Below are positions 30,213 to 39,646 of a stretch of DNA of 43,378 nucleotides, piece after piece; within the stretch, counting starts at the first letter, position 1, and every line of letters begins with the position of its first letter. Under the pieces are notes generated by a model. The model ran no database searches and had not been told where the DNA came from. It saw nothing but the letters and a program-made list of their open reading frames with translations. This stretch comes from JBJXFK01 sp046155505 (GTDB lineage Bacteria; Planctomycetota; Phycisphaerae; UBA1845; Fen-1342). The stretch covers positions 1-43,378 of the forward strand of contig JBJXFK010000031.1 in the NCBI GenBank assembly GCA_046155505.1, given 5' to 3'. The translations under genes and the position numbers were made by a program.

Positions 30213-33095
30213 ATGGCGACAACGGTCCTACGGGTACATCAGCTTGCGAAAGACCTTGGTGTTGATAGCAAAGACATCATTGCCAAGTGCAAGGCCGAAG
30301 GCATTGAGCTGAAGAACCACATGGCGCCGATTTCGGCCGGGTTGTCCGAGTCGATTCGCGAATGGTTCAGCGTGACCGCTGACATCACGTCGGTCGAGTC
30401 CGCCGCACCGGTCGATATCGAAGTGCTCGCCAAGCGTCGAAAGAAAGCCCCCGCCCAAATCGGCGCATCGGGCGAGTCGGACGCACACGACGAGTCGCAC
30501 GCGGTCGGACTGGCCGAGCCGCACGACGAGGCCGATGAGGCGCACGTCGGCGATTCGACCTCGACATCGACATCGATGACGCCGATTGCGGAAGCCGAGC
30601 CGCAGCCGAGCCGCGATGAAATCGCGCCGTCGGTAATCACGATGGATGCCGAGGTTGTGTCGCCCACCGTGGCGGCACCCGAGCCGGTAGCCGACGTGCC
30701 GCCGATGCGCGTGACCGAGGCACCGAGCGGCGCGCCCGCGCCGGTCGGCGAGACGATTGTCGCGCCTGCGCGACCCTCGATCGCGGCACCGACTACGATT
30801 GCGGCGAAGGCGTCGCCAGCCCCGATGACGCCACCGTCGCGCATCGAGCCGCCCGCGCCCGTGAAACCCGTCGCACCGCACAAGCCGGTCACGCCTGCCG
30901 GTCCGCAGCTCGTGCCCAAGCCGGCCGCGCTGCAAGGTCCGCGCGTCGTGCGCATCGAAGCGCCCGAGCCGGTCTCCAAGCCGCGCCCGCGTCCCGCACC
31001 CTATGAGCGCGGCCCCGGCGGCGGTTACCAGCGCCCGGCCGCCGGCCCCGGCGCACCGCAGACCGACAGCGGTCCGCCGCGCGGCCCCAAGGTCGTTCCG
31101 AAAACCAAGGCCGAGGAAGAACGCGAAAAGGCGCGCACCGCACGCTCGCCGCGCCGCCACGACCGCGGCGAAGAAGTCACCGAGCGGCTCAAGGAATGGC
31201 GCGATCAGGACGTGATCGAGCGCATGGAGCGGCTCGCCCATGCGTCGGGCCAGGGTCTGCGCGCTCGCCGTCATGCCGAGGCGCGGCGCCAGGCATCGCA
31301 GAGCTCGTCTGGCGGCCCCGGCAAGCCGAGCGATATCAAGATCGTGGTGCCGATCGCGCTGCGCGAGTTCTGCTCGGCCATCGGCACGACGTTCAACGCG
31401 CTCTCGCGCAAATTGATCGAATCGACCGGCAATCTCTATCGCATCACCGACATGATCGACGCCGAGACGGTCGAGATGCTCGCGCTCGAATTCGGTGCGG
31501 CGGTCCAAATCGAGAAGGCCAAAACCGCGCTCGAAAAATTCGAACACGTAGTCGAGACGCGCGAGCGCAAGAATCCCAAGCCGCGACCGCCGGTCGTGGC
31601 CATGCTCGGTCACGTCGATCACGGCAAAACGTCGCTGCTCGATGCGATTCGTCGCACGACCGTGGCCAAGGGCGAGGCTGGCGGCATCACGCAGCGCATC
31701 GGTGCCTATCGCATCGACCGCGGCGAATGGCACGTTACGTTCCTCGATACGCCCGGTCACCAGGCATTTACGGCGATGCGCGCCCGCGGTGCGAATCTGA
31801 CCGACGTCGTGGTGCTGGTCGTCGCGGCCGATGACGGCGTCATGCCGCAGACGGTCGAAGCGATCAACCACGCCAAGGCGGCGGGCGTACACATCGTCAT
31901 CGCGATGAACAAGATCGACATGCCCGGCGTCGACATGAACCGCGTCTACGGTCAGCTCGCCGAGCAGAACCTCATTCCGACCGAATGGGGCGGCACTGTC
32001 GACGTGATCAAAACCAGCGCGACCAAGGGTGAGGGTATCGACGACCTGATCGCCCACCTGAGCACGCTTACCGAACTCATGGATCTCAAGGCCGACCCCG
32101 ATGTTTCGGCCGTCGGCTCCGTTATCGAGTCGCACATGCAGGAAGGTCGCGGCGTCGCGGCTCAGATTCTCATTCGCGAAGGCACGCTCAAGGTCGGCCA
32201 GCACGTCGTCTGCGGCGCGGGCTTTGGCCGCGTGCGTTCGCTGATCGACGATCGCGGCAATCGCATGCAATCCGCCGGGCCGGCCACGCCGGTCGAAGTC
32301 GGCGGTCTCGACACGCTGCCGCAAGCGGGCGACAAGCTCTACGCTGTTCCCGACGCGGCGACGGCCAAGGAAATCGCCGCCGAAGTCGCCGAACGCCGCA
32401 AGGTCGAAGCGCGGCTGGCGACGCGCAAGCCGGCGACGCTCGAAGATTTGCTGGCGGGTGCGGGTGCCGACGAGCTGCCCGAACTAAACCTAATCATCAA
32501 GGCGGACGGCCAGAGCCGTATCGACGTGATGAAGGCCGAGCTGGGCAAGCTGCCGACGAGCAAGGCCAAGCTGCGAATTCTGCACACCGGCGTCGGCGCG
32601 ATCAGCGAGGCGGACGTCGAGCTGGCCAAGGCATCGCGGGCGGTCGTATTCGGCTTCGACGTGATCGCCGAAGACCGGGCCCAGGCCGAGGCCGACTCGG
32701 GCGGCGTGCAGGTGCGTGTCTATCGCGTCATTTACGAACTCATCGACGACGTGCGCAAGGCGATGGAGGGCCTGCTCGAGCCGGAATACAAGCACGAGCT
32801 GCGGGCCAAGGTCGAAGTGCGTCAGGTGTACAGCATCACCAAGGTTGGCTCGGTTGCGGGTTGCAACGTGCTCGACGGCGTGATTCACCGCAATCACAAG
32901 GTGCGTCTGGTGCGCGACGGGCGCATCGTGCTCGACGGTTCGGGCCTGCAATCGCTCAAGCGGTTCAAGGACGACGCCAAGGAAGTTCGCGCGGGCATGG
33001 ATTGCGGTATCAAGATCGAAAATTTCGACGATGTGAAGCCCGGCGACATCATCGAAGCTTACGAAGTGGTCGAGAAGCGCCAGTCGCTCGAATAG
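30213..33095 (+). CDS. infB: Translation initiation factor IF-2
   Basis: 960 residues from ATG 30213 (GGAGAAC just upstream); longer in-frame versions lack homology. Residues 1-52 are the IF2-N domain (VHQLAKDLGVDSKDIIAKCK). Then comes a disordered Ala/Pro-rich stretch of about 300 residues and a second IF2-N-like part (LREFCSAIGTTFNALSRKLI). The G domain has GHVDHGKT (466-473), DTPGH (about 512) and NKID (about 566), followed by domains II to IV with the C-terminal VGSVAGCNVLDGVIHRNHKV. It brings fMet-tRNA to the 30S subunit and promotes subunit joining. nusA is not upstream; DUF503 and rbfA follow as in many bacteria. Confidence 0.97.
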   Translation: MATTVLRVHQLAKDLGVDSKDIIAKCKAEGIELKNHMAPISAGLSESIREWFSVTADITSVESAAPVDIEVLAKRRKKAPAQIGASGESDAHDESHAVGLAEPHDEADEAHVGDSTSTSTSMTPIAEAEPQPSRDEIAPSVITMDAEVVSPTVAAPEPVADVPPMRVTEAPSGAPAPVGETIVAPARPSIAAPTTIAAKASPAPMTPPSRIEPPAPVKPVAPHKPVTPAGPQLVPKPAALQGPRVVRIEAPEPVSKPRPRPAPYERGPGGGYQRPAAGPGAPQTDSGPPRGPKVVPKTKAEEEREKARTARSPRRHDRGEEVTERLKEWRDQDVIERMERLAHASGQGLRARRHAEARRQASQSSSGGPGKPSDIKIVVPIALREFCSAIGTTFNALSRKLIESTGNLYRITDMIDAETVEMLALEFGAAVQIEKAKTALEKFEHVVETRERKNPKPRPPVVAMLGHVDHGKTSLLDAIRRTTVAKGEAGGITQRIGAYRIDRGEWHVTFLDTPGHQAFTAMRARGANLTDVVVLVVAADDGVMPQTVEAINHAKAAGVHIVIAMNKIDMPGVDMNRVYGQLAEQNLIPTEWGGTVDVIKTSATKGEGIDDLIAHLSTLTELMDLKADPDVSAVGSVIESHMQEGRGVAAQILIREGTLKVGQHVVCGAGFGRVRSLIDDRGNRMQSAGPATPVEVGGLDTLPQAGDKLYAVPDAATAKEIAAEVAERRKVEARLATRKPATLEDLLAGAGADELPELNLIIKADGQSRIDVMKAELGKLPTSKAKLRILHTGVGAISEADVELAKASRAVVFGFDVIAEDRAQAEADSGGVQVRVYRVIYELIDDVRKAMEGLLEPEYKHELRAKVEVRQVYSITKVGSVAGCNVLDGVIHRNHKVRLVRDGRIVLDGSGLQSLKRFKDDAKEVRAGMDCGIKIENFDDVKPGDIIEAYEVVEKRQSLE

Positions 33096-33146
33096 GCGAC
33101 CCGCAATCGATCACGGGCGCGCGAGCTGCGGCTCGCGCTGCGTGAA

Positions 33147-33428
33147 ATGGTCATTGGTGTGCTGACGGTGCGACTGGCGATTTTCGAAGCGCTGTCGCTA
33201 AAGGACAAAAGGCGGGTTACCAAGAGCCTGAAAGATCGGCTGTCGCATCGACACAATGTGTCGGTGGCCGAGATCGACGACCTCGATCATCGGCAGGCGG
33301 CGACGATCGGCGTGGCGATGATCTCGAACGACGAAAGATTTTTGGAGAGCGCGCTCTCCAAAATCGTCGACGAGATCGGGCGGTTTCATCGGGCATCGAT
33401 GATCGACTACGACATCGAAATGATGTGA
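33147..33428 (+). CDS. DUF503 (YlxP-like) protein
   Basis: 93 residues, the usual length. MVIGVLTVRLAIFEALSLKD then KRRVTKSLKDRLSHRHNVSV and AEIDDLDHRQAATIGVAMIS follow the DUF503 pattern. The family is typically found between infB and rbfA, as here, and is thought to be linked to ribosome function; its biochemical role is not established. Start at ATG 33147; a weak ribosome-binding site. Confidence 0.93.
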   Translation: MVIGVLTVRLAIFEALSLKDKRRVTKSLKDRLSHRHNVSVAEIDDLDHRQAATIGVAMISNDERFLESALSKIVDEIGRFHRASMIDYDIEMM

Positions 33429-33502
33429 TCCGTGCGCACGGTCGCCGGGCGAGTGTTGAGCGAAATCGGCCGGCCAGGCCGCAAAAGGGATAGCATTCAG
33501 AC

Positions 33503-33979
33503 GTGTCCAGACGAACGCTTCGAATCGCCAATGTCGTCCGTGACGTGATCGCCGAGGGGCTGCAACGCCGCATCAGCGACCCGCGCATCTGCCCCTTCAC
33601 GTCCGTGACGCGGGTCGAGGTGAGCGACGATCTGGGCGTAGCCGACGTACACGTGAGCGTCATGGCGACCGAGGTCAAGCAAAAGCTCTGCCTCGCCGGC
33701 CTGGAGGCCGCGACCGGGCGTTTTCGCTCCTGGGTGGGAGAGGCGCTTTCGACGCGGACATTACCGATGCTGCGCTTCCACCTCGATCAATCGCTGCAGC
33801 GCGGCATGGCCACGGTGCAGATTCTGGATGAGCTGGCCCGCGAACGCGCCGAGCGTGAGGCGGCTGCCGGCGCGGTCACGGCCGAAGGCGACGCCGCGGA
33901 CGCGGGCGACGAAATTGACGACGACAGCCACTCGGATGAGCCGTCCGACACGGACGACTCGAACGAAGGGAAGCGATAA
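33503..33979 (+). CDS. rbfA: Ribosome-binding factor A
   Basis: 158 residues from GTG 33503. KH-type fold: RRTLRIANVVRDVIAEGLQR, DPRICPFTSVTRVEVSDDLG, VHVSVMATE, LRFHLDQSLQRGMATVQILD. RbfA assists late 16S rRNA maturation in the 30S subunit. An acidic tail of about 40 residues (DAGDEIDDDSHSDEPSDTDD) is longer than usual. The next gene starts on the base after the stop. Confidence 0.94.
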   Translation: MSRRTLRIANVVRDVIAEGLQRRISDPRICPFTSVTRVEVSDDLGVADVHVSVMATEVKQKLCLAGLEAATGRFRSWVGEALSTRTLPMLRFHLDQSLQRGMATVQILDELARERAEREAAAGAVTAEGDAADAGDEIDDDSHSDEPSDTDDSNEGKR

Positions 33980-34927
33980 ATGAAGGGCGCGACACTGTGC
34001 GCAAAGCGGCTCTCGACGCTGTTCAAGAGCTTGAAGGCCAAGCTCGGCAAGGTCACCCGGCCGGCGAGTACCGACCCGATCACGCAGATCGTGCTCGGAA
34101 TTTTCTCGCGCGACATGCCCGAGGCCAAGGCGCGCGAGGTGCTCGACCGCCTGCGTGAAAACGTGGTCGATTACAACGAGCTGCGCGTCATTCCGCCGGG
34201 CGAGATGTCCGACACGGTCGGCGACTATCCCGAAGTGCGCACCAAGTGCGAGGATCTGACCCGCGCGCTCAACAAGATTTTCGCCTGGGAACACACCGTG
34301 TCGATGGACCGCCTCGGCGACGCGGCCAAGACCGAGGTGTTCAACTATTTGAGCAACATCCCGGGCCTGGAGGCCTACACCCGCGCCCGCGTGCGGCTGC
34401 TGGGCTTCAACCATCACGCGATTCCGCTCGACGAGGCGATGTTCGCGTACGCCAAGCAGGAGGAGATCGTCGACCCCAAATCGACGATCGACGAGGCGCA
34501 GTCGTTCCTCGAACGCAACATTGAAGAGGAAGACGCACTCGATTTCGTTGCACTGCTGAAGAAGCAGGCCTGGAGCGACCTGGCGACCGCCGTGCGCAAG
34601 GGACAGGTCGAGCACATTCGCAGCGTGCCGCCCGATCGCACGTCGCGCAACATGCTGCGGCTGATTCAGTCGGGCGGCCACCTGCCGGAGGCCGAGCCGG
34701 AAATCGACGAATTGGTCGAAGGCGAAGAGTTGGTCGTGCCGCGCGAAGAGCCGATCGAGGAAGCCGGCGCGGACGGAGACGCCGGCGGCAAGAAGTCCGG
34801 CAAGCCAAAGTCCAAGTCGGGCAAGCCGGAGAAATCGGACGCCAAGAGTGCCAAGTCCGCCAAAGGCGAAAAACCGTCCAAGCCGGTTGAGAAGAAGAGC
34901 GCGAAGGCGACGGCGAAGGCCAAGTAA
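33980..34927 (+). CDS. HhH-GPD-like protein lacking the glycosylase lysine, with basic tail
   Basis: 315 residues, directly adjoining rbfA. Residues 30-165 follow the layout of endonuclease III: DPITQIVLGIFSRDMPEAKA (like PFELLIATILSAQT), an intermediate VRTKCEDLTRALNKIF helix, the helix-hairpin-helix SNIPGLEAYTRARV (125-138) and IPLDEAM. In Nth the hairpin reads LPGVGRKTA, with a catalytic Lys; here that position is Tyr133. The catalytic Asp may persist as Asp151. No iron-sulfur Cys cluster is seen. The last 60 residues are a Lys/Ser/Ala-rich tail (KSGKPKSKSGKPEKSDAKSA). Probably a nucleic-acid-binding, non-catalytic member; its place beside rbfA suggests a ribosome or rRNA role (inference). 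Confidence 0.65.
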   Translation: MKGATLCAKRLSTLFKSLKAKLGKVTRPASTDPITQIVLGIFSRDMPEAKAREVLDRLRENVVDYNELRVIPPGEMSDTVGDYPEVRTKCEDLTRALNKIFAWEHTVSMDRLGDAAKTEVFNYLSNIPGLEAYTRARVRLLGFNHHAIPLDEAMFAYAKQEEIVDPKSTIDEAQSFLERNIEEEDALDFVALLKKQAWSDLATAVRKGQVEHIRSVPPDRTSRNMLRLIQSGGHLPEAEPEIDELVEGEELVVPREEPIEEAGADGDAGGKKSGKPKSKSGKPEKSDAKSAKSAKGEKPSKPVEKKSAKATAKAK

Positions 34928-35031
34928 GTCCGACCGCGATACGCTTTGCGGTATAGTGCGCCGGTCGTCGGATCGGGCCGACCGCGTGCGGCCCGTCGCG
35001 GCGAATCCGCGCTCGTGAGGCCGGTGCCGAC

Positions 35032-38000
35032 ATGCTGCATGCCGCCCGAATTTCCACCCGTTTTGCCGTGATCGTCGCATCGACCGCCTTCGCGACGGCT
35101 TCGCTTCTCGCACAACCCGCCGCGACGCAAGCGCCGGCGTCGCAGCCGCGCAGCGAGCGGGAATTGCAGCCGCTCATCGGCATTCCGCGCGCCGAAGTAC
35201 CCGCATCGTCGCCGACCAGCAACGAACCGACCGCCGAACTCCGCACGCTGTTCGAAACCGCCCGCGCACGCATCGAAGACGACAACATTCCCGAAGCGAT
35301 CGATCGACTGAAAGAGGCGTCGGCCAAGTCGCTCGGCAAAGCCTATTACGACCTCGAATATCTGTCGGCACTCATCGCGATTCGCGTGAACGATCTCGAC
35401 GCGGCCCTCACGCACGCACGCCGTGCGGCGGAGCTGCGGCCGGCGAGCATCGACGCCAACTATGTGATGGGCGAGTTGCTCACCACGCGCGGACAATTCG
35501 GCGAGGCGATTGGCTACCTGCGCGGTGCGACCGACGCCGCCCGTGAATTGTCGAACGGCAAGCGTACGCTGTCATGGATGAAGCTGGCCGCGTGCCTGGC
35601 GCAAGAGGGTTATCTACTCGCCGCGAGCGAGGCGTTCGCGAAGTTTGATCAAGCGATCTGGGTGGACAATCCCGAGCATCGCAATCTGCCCGAAATTCAA
35701 GGCTGGCTCGAAGAGCAGCCGCGCGGTGCGTTCGAAGATCGGGTTGAGTTGGCCGGTCGGCTGTCGCGACCGCAGGATGCGCTGCGTGTCACGAGTGAGG
35801 CGCTCGATCGCTGGCCCGATGACGTGTACGTCGCGCGCATGCACGGCTATGTGCTGATCGACGCAAAGAAGCCGGCCGACGCGCTCGCGCTGGCGAAGCA
35901 GTGGATTTACAAGCCGGGCGGCATTCCCGGCGTCGTCTCGCTGGCCATCGACGCGGCGGTTGAGGCGGGCGAGTTTGATCGCTGGATCGCGTCGGTGCAG
36001 GAAGAAATTCGCGGCGGTCGCTCGTTCGAACTGGGGCAGGCGATCGTGCCGCGACTGCTGGGCAGTAAGCGCTATGACGCAACGGTCGGCGTGGCCGAGG
36101 CGCTCATCGCACGCGAGCGCGACGTCGACGCGATGCAGTGGACGGCGTCATTTGCCGAGTGGCGCAGCGGGAAGCGGGCCGCAGCGGTGGAGCGAGTCGC
36201 GACGTGGCTTGTGTGTCGACCAAAAGGCAGCGAACCGTCGCCGCGATTGGTCGAGCACTGGATGTCGGCCATGCACGCCAGCCCCGGCGAAGTGGCCGCG
36301 ATCGTGAGTGAGTTTCGGCAGCGCGGCGAGCGCTCGGCGGCGCGCGATTTTGTGCTGGCGCTGGCGGCGATGGGTTCGAATCAGTTCGCGCTGGCCGACG
36401 GGCTGCTGAAAACCGCGCTGGAGCAGGACCAGGCATTTCTGCCGGCGCGCGTCGCGCAGATTCAAATCATGCTTGCCGGATATGACTGGGACGCGGCCCG
36501 GGCGGCGGCGCAGAAGTTGCAAAAAGAGCATCCCGATTCGGCGGCGGTATCGCTGTGTGTTGCGATGGCCCTCGACGGCCTCGATGAAAACGACGACGCG
36601 CGCAGCGCGTTTCAGCGGGCGATTCGACAGCAGCCCAAGGATCTCTCCTATCCGCTCGCCGCGGCGCAGCATTGTCGCCGCGTGGGGGACAAGCTCGGCG
36701 CGCAGCGTTTCTTCGGCGAGGCGCTGGCGATTGATGCGAACGACGCGGCGGCGCTGGAAGGACTACTCGAAACCTACCTGCGCGATCACAAGGTCCCGCT
36801 CGCACGCGAACTGTTTCGCCAAATCGAACGCAGCGGCGGCGAGAGCCGATTCGTGCGGCGGCTCTCACTCATGTATCGCTTCCGTGACCGCATTTTCGTG
36901 CCGTCGTATTTGAATGAACTGCGCTCGCTGCTGGTCAGCGATCCGGCGGATGTGCGCTCGGGCCGCACGCTGGCGGAGGGGCTGATCGGCATGGACCAGA
37001 TCGCCGACGCCGAGGCGGTGTTGAAGCAGGTCTTGGCGGTCGCGCCGGACGATTATCAATCGCTGCTGATCTCGTCAACGTTGGCGACGCGGCAGTTGCA
37101 GTTTGAGCGGGCCGTGGAAACGCTTGAAACCCTCGTCAAGCGATATCCGAATCGGATCGCGGTGCTGGCATTGTTGGCGGATGCGTATCTCGCGGATTTC
37201 AGGTCGAAGGAAGCGCGGCTGACGATTCAACGGTTGATCGAGCGGGCCGAACCGGAGCAGCGCGACGGCCTGATCGCGCGACTGGTCGAAACGTATCGCA
37301 CGTTCGGCGACTATGACGCCGGGCTCGAGTATATCGAAGAGCGTCTGAAGCCCAACCCGCTTGATGAGCGCTGGCAGCGCGAGAGGCTGAACCTGCTGGT
37401 GCTGGCCGAGCGCTGCGACGAGGCGATTCAAATCGCCGGCAAGGCGCTGGAGCAAAACGCGGCCGCCGAGTCGTTGCGCACGCAGTTCCTCGGCGTGGCG
37501 TGGGAGTGCAAGCAGTATCGCGCGGCGGAGGAAAAGTTGCGCGCGTGGATGGCCGCGGCGACCGACAAGGCACCAATCGTCGATTGGTTGATCGACACGC
37601 TGGTGCGCGACGGTCGCGGCGACGAGGCGATCAAATTGATCGACGAGCAGCCCGCGCGGAGTTTGCGCGAGGCACAGTTGCATCGCTACTGGCGCGGCAA
37701 ATCCGAAGAGGCCCGCGGGCAGCGCGACTTGGCGATCAAGGAATTCGTTGCGCTGCTCAACGAACGCGGCACCGATGCGAGCATCCGCCGCGCTGTGATC
37801 GCCGAACTAATCGACGTTTATGCCCGCGCCGGACAGGCAGACGAGGCGCTCGGCCTGGTCGACGAGTATGTCGGGGCGCTGCCGGCGGATGCCATCGCGC
37901 AGGTAAAGCTTCGCGTGCGGCGACAAATCTTGCAGAACGCCGGTCGCGAAGCGGAGTACACGCTCGTGCTGGAGCAACTCTACGCCATCGATCCGCAGGA

Positions 38001-38451
38001 TGCGGGCATGAACAACGACCTCGGCTACACCTGGGTTGATCAAAATCTGCACGTTGAAAAGGCCATGTCAATGATCCGCATGGCCGTCGCCGATCAGCCG
38101 CTGAATGCCGCGTTCATCGACAGCCTCGGCTGGGCGCATTACAAGTTGGGACAGTTCGAGGAGGCGCGCAAGTGGCTCTCGCGCGCGGTGAGCTTGCCGG
38201 CGGGGCAGGATCCGGTGCTATTCGATCACGCCGCCGATGCCGAGTTTCGGCTTGGTGATTCTGCCGCAGCGGCGAAGCACTGGACCAAGTCGGCCGAGAT
38301 CGCCGAGAAGGAACTGAAAGAGTCGCGGCAGCCGTTGCCCGATCGCGAGAAATTGCTGACCAGCGTTCGCGGCAAACTCGCAGCGGTCGAGCGCGGCGAA
38401 AAGCCATCGCTCGCGCCAACGGTCGCCGAACATTCGGCCGGGAAGAAATAG
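35032..38451 (+). CDS. Exported tetratricopeptide-repeat protein
   Basis: 1139 residues. A signal peptide spans about 1-28 (STRFAVIVASTAFATASLLA). The rest is a long TPR superhelix with units such as AALTHARRAAELRPASIDAN, YVMGELLTTRGQFGEAIGYL and, near 993-1055, NNDLGYTWVDQNLHVEKAMS with FIDSLGWAHYKLGQFEEARK. Such proteins assemble complexes in the periplasm; co-location with kdsD and a WecA/MraY-like transferase makes an envelope role likely. kdsD starts three bases after the stop. A TATAGT about 80 bases before ATG could be a -10 box, without a clear -35. Confidence 0.9.
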   Translation: MLHAARISTRFAVIVASTAFATASLLAQPAATQAPASQPRSERELQPLIGIPRAEVPASSPTSNEPTAELRTLFETARARIEDDNIPEAIDRLKEASAKSLGKAYYDLEYLSALIAIRVNDLDAALTHARRAAELRPASIDANYVMGELLTTRGQFGEAIGYLRGATDAARELSNGKRTLSWMKLAACLAQEGYLLAASEAFAKFDQAIWVDNPEHRNLPEIQGWLEEQPRGAFEDRVELAGRLSRPQDALRVTSEALDRWPDDVYVARMHGYVLIDAKKPADALALAKQWIYKPGGIPGVVSLAIDAAVEAGEFDRWIASVQEEIRGGRSFELGQAIVPRLLGSKRYDATVGVAEALIARERDVDAMQWTASFAEWRSGKRAAAVERVATWLVCRPKGSEPSPRLVEHWMSAMHASPGEVAAIVSEFRQRGERSAARDFVLALAAMGSNQFALADGLLKTALEQDQAFLPARVAQIQIMLAGYDWDAARAAAQKLQKEHPDSAAVSLCVAMALDGLDENDDARSAFQRAIRQQPKDLSYPLAAAQHCRRVGDKLGAQRFFGEALAIDANDAAALEGLLETYLRDHKVPLARELFRQIERSGGESRFVRRLSLMYRFRDRIFVPSYLNELRSLLVSDPADVRSGRTLAEGLIGMDQIADAEAVLKQVLAVAPDDYQSLLISSTLATRQLQFERAVETLETLVKRYPNRIAVLALLADAYLADFRSKEARLTIQRLIERAEPEQRDGLIARLVETYRTFGDYDAGLEYIEERLKPNPLDERWQRERLNLLVLAERCDEAIQIAGKALEQNAAAESLRTQFLGVAWECKQYRAAEEKLRAWMAAATDKAPIVDWLIDTLVRDGRGDEAIKLIDEQPARSLREAQLHRYWRGKSEEARGQRDLAIKEFVALLNERGTDASIRRAVIAELIDVYARAGQADEALGLVDEYVGALPADAIAQVKLRVRRQILQNAGREAEYTLVLEQLYAIDPQDAGMNNDLGYTWVDQNLHVEKAMSMIRMAVADQPLNAAFIDSLGWAHYKLGQFEEARKWLSRAVSLPAGQDPVLFDHAADAEFRLGDSAAAAKHWTKSAEIAEKELKESRQPLPDREKLLTSVRGKLAAVERGEKPSLAPTVAEHSAGKK

Positions 38452-38454
38452 CGC

Positions 38455-39444
38455 ATGAAGCCGATCGACGTCGCACGACAGGTGATTTCCGACGAGGCCG
38501 CGGCGCTGCAGCAATTCGCCGCGAATCTCGGCGAGCAGTTCGGCGCGATCGTCGATCTACTGCTGCGTCCCGGCACGCAAGTGATCGTTAGCGGCGTCGG
38601 CAAGAGCGGCAATATCGCCCAGAAAATCGCCGCGTCGCTGACCAGCACCGGCACACCGGCGACGTTCATGCACCCGGTCGAGGCGCTGCATGGTGACCTC
38701 GGCATCGTCAGCGATCGGCATTGCCTGATCGCCCTCTCGCGCAGCGGCAACACTGAAGAGGTGCTGCGCTTCGTCACGCACTTTCGCCGCCTCGGCGGGC
38801 CGGTGATCGGCGTGACGCAGGGGCGCGAGTCGCGGCTGGTCGAACTGAGCCATCACGCGATCGTGCTGCCCGACGTGCCCGAGGCCGGGCCCCTTTCGCT
38901 CGCGCCGACGACGAGTTGCATCATGCAGCTCGCGGCGGGCGATGCGCTGGCGATGGCCCTGCTGCACGCGCGCGGATTCAAGCCCGAGGATTTCGCGCAA
39001 TATCACCCCGAGGGCACGCTTGGCCGGCGACTGCTGCTGCGGGCGGGCGACTTGATGTCCGCCGGCGACAAGCTGCCGATTGTGCGCGCGTCGCAGACAT
39101 TCGCCGAATTGGTGGTCGAGGCCAATCGCAAGGCGCTCGGCCTGGCGCTCATCGTCGAAGCCGACGGCAGCCTGTTGGGCACATTTACAGACGGCGACCT
39201 GCGGCGAATCTTCGAGCGGGTCGAAAACCCGCGTTCGATGGACGCCCGCACGGCCTATCAGCGCAGCCGCCGCTCGCCAGGCGCCCCGGCGGTGCGATCG
39301 TCGACGGTATCGCCCGAGCATCTGGCCGTCGACTGTCTGCAAATCATGCGCGACAGTCAGATCACAAGTCTCGTGGTGCTCTCGGCGGATCATCGTCCGG
39401 TGGGGCTGCTGCGGCTGCTGGATTTGCTGAATGCGGGGTTGTAG
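38455..39444 (+). CDS. kdsD: Arabinose-5-phosphate isomerase (KdsD/KpsF)
   Basis: 329 residues. SIS domain, about 35-170: VIVSGVGKSGNIAQKIAASL, TFMHPVEALHGDLG, ALSRSGNTEEV. Then FAQYHPEGTLGRRLLLRAGD and two CBS domains to the end (FTDGDLRRIFE, MRDSQITSLVVLSADHRPVG). It converts ribulose-5-phosphate to arabinose-5-phosphate, the first step to Kdo of lipopolysaccharide, in the cytosol. Its presence argues for an outer membrane with Kdo. The TAG stop runs without a gap into GGTTCAG-family repeats. Confidence 0.95.
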   Translation: MKPIDVARQVISDEAAALQQFAANLGEQFGAIVDLLLRPGTQVIVSGVGKSGNIAQKIAASLTSTGTPATFMHPVEALHGDLGIVSDRHCLIALSRSGNTEEVLRFVTHFRRLGGPVIGVTQGRESRLVELSHHAIVLPDVPEAGPLSLAPTTSCIMQLAAGDALAMALLHARGFKPEDFAQYHPEGTLGRRLLLRAGDLMSAGDKLPIVRASQTFAELVVEANRKALGLALIVEADGSLLGTFTDGDLRRIFERVENPRSMDARTAYQRSRRSPGAPAVRSSTVSPEHLAVDCLQIMRDSQITSLVVLSADHRPVGLLRLLDLLNAGL

Positions 39445-39575
39445 AGGGTTCAGGGTTCGGGGTTCAGTTCAAAGTGGCCAGTGCAAAATGTAGAGCGCAA
39501 AGTGAAGCGGCCGCGATGCGGAAGCATTGCCGTCATTCCGAACTTTGAACTCTGAACTTTGCACTTTTCACGCTC
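39445..39575. repeat. Heptamer repeats after kdsD
   Basis: 39445-39470: AGGGTTCAGGGTTCGGGG and GTTCAG units. 39480-39510: GTGCAAAATGTAGAGCGCAA type. 39537-39571: GAACTTTGAACTCTGAACTT and TGCACTTTT. Different families stacked in one gap of about 200 bases; the first touches the kdsD stop codon. Confidence 0.85.
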
Positions 39576-39646
39576 GGGCTACGCCCGTCTGCCCGTTCGC
39601 GTTACCCTACCCGCTCTGTTTCACTCAGCCGTCAGCGGGGGCCGCC

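Noticed and set aside
30228..32324. 698-codon open frame opposite infB
   Set aside because: Arg-rich antisense translation without motifs; infB is unequivocal on the plus strand.
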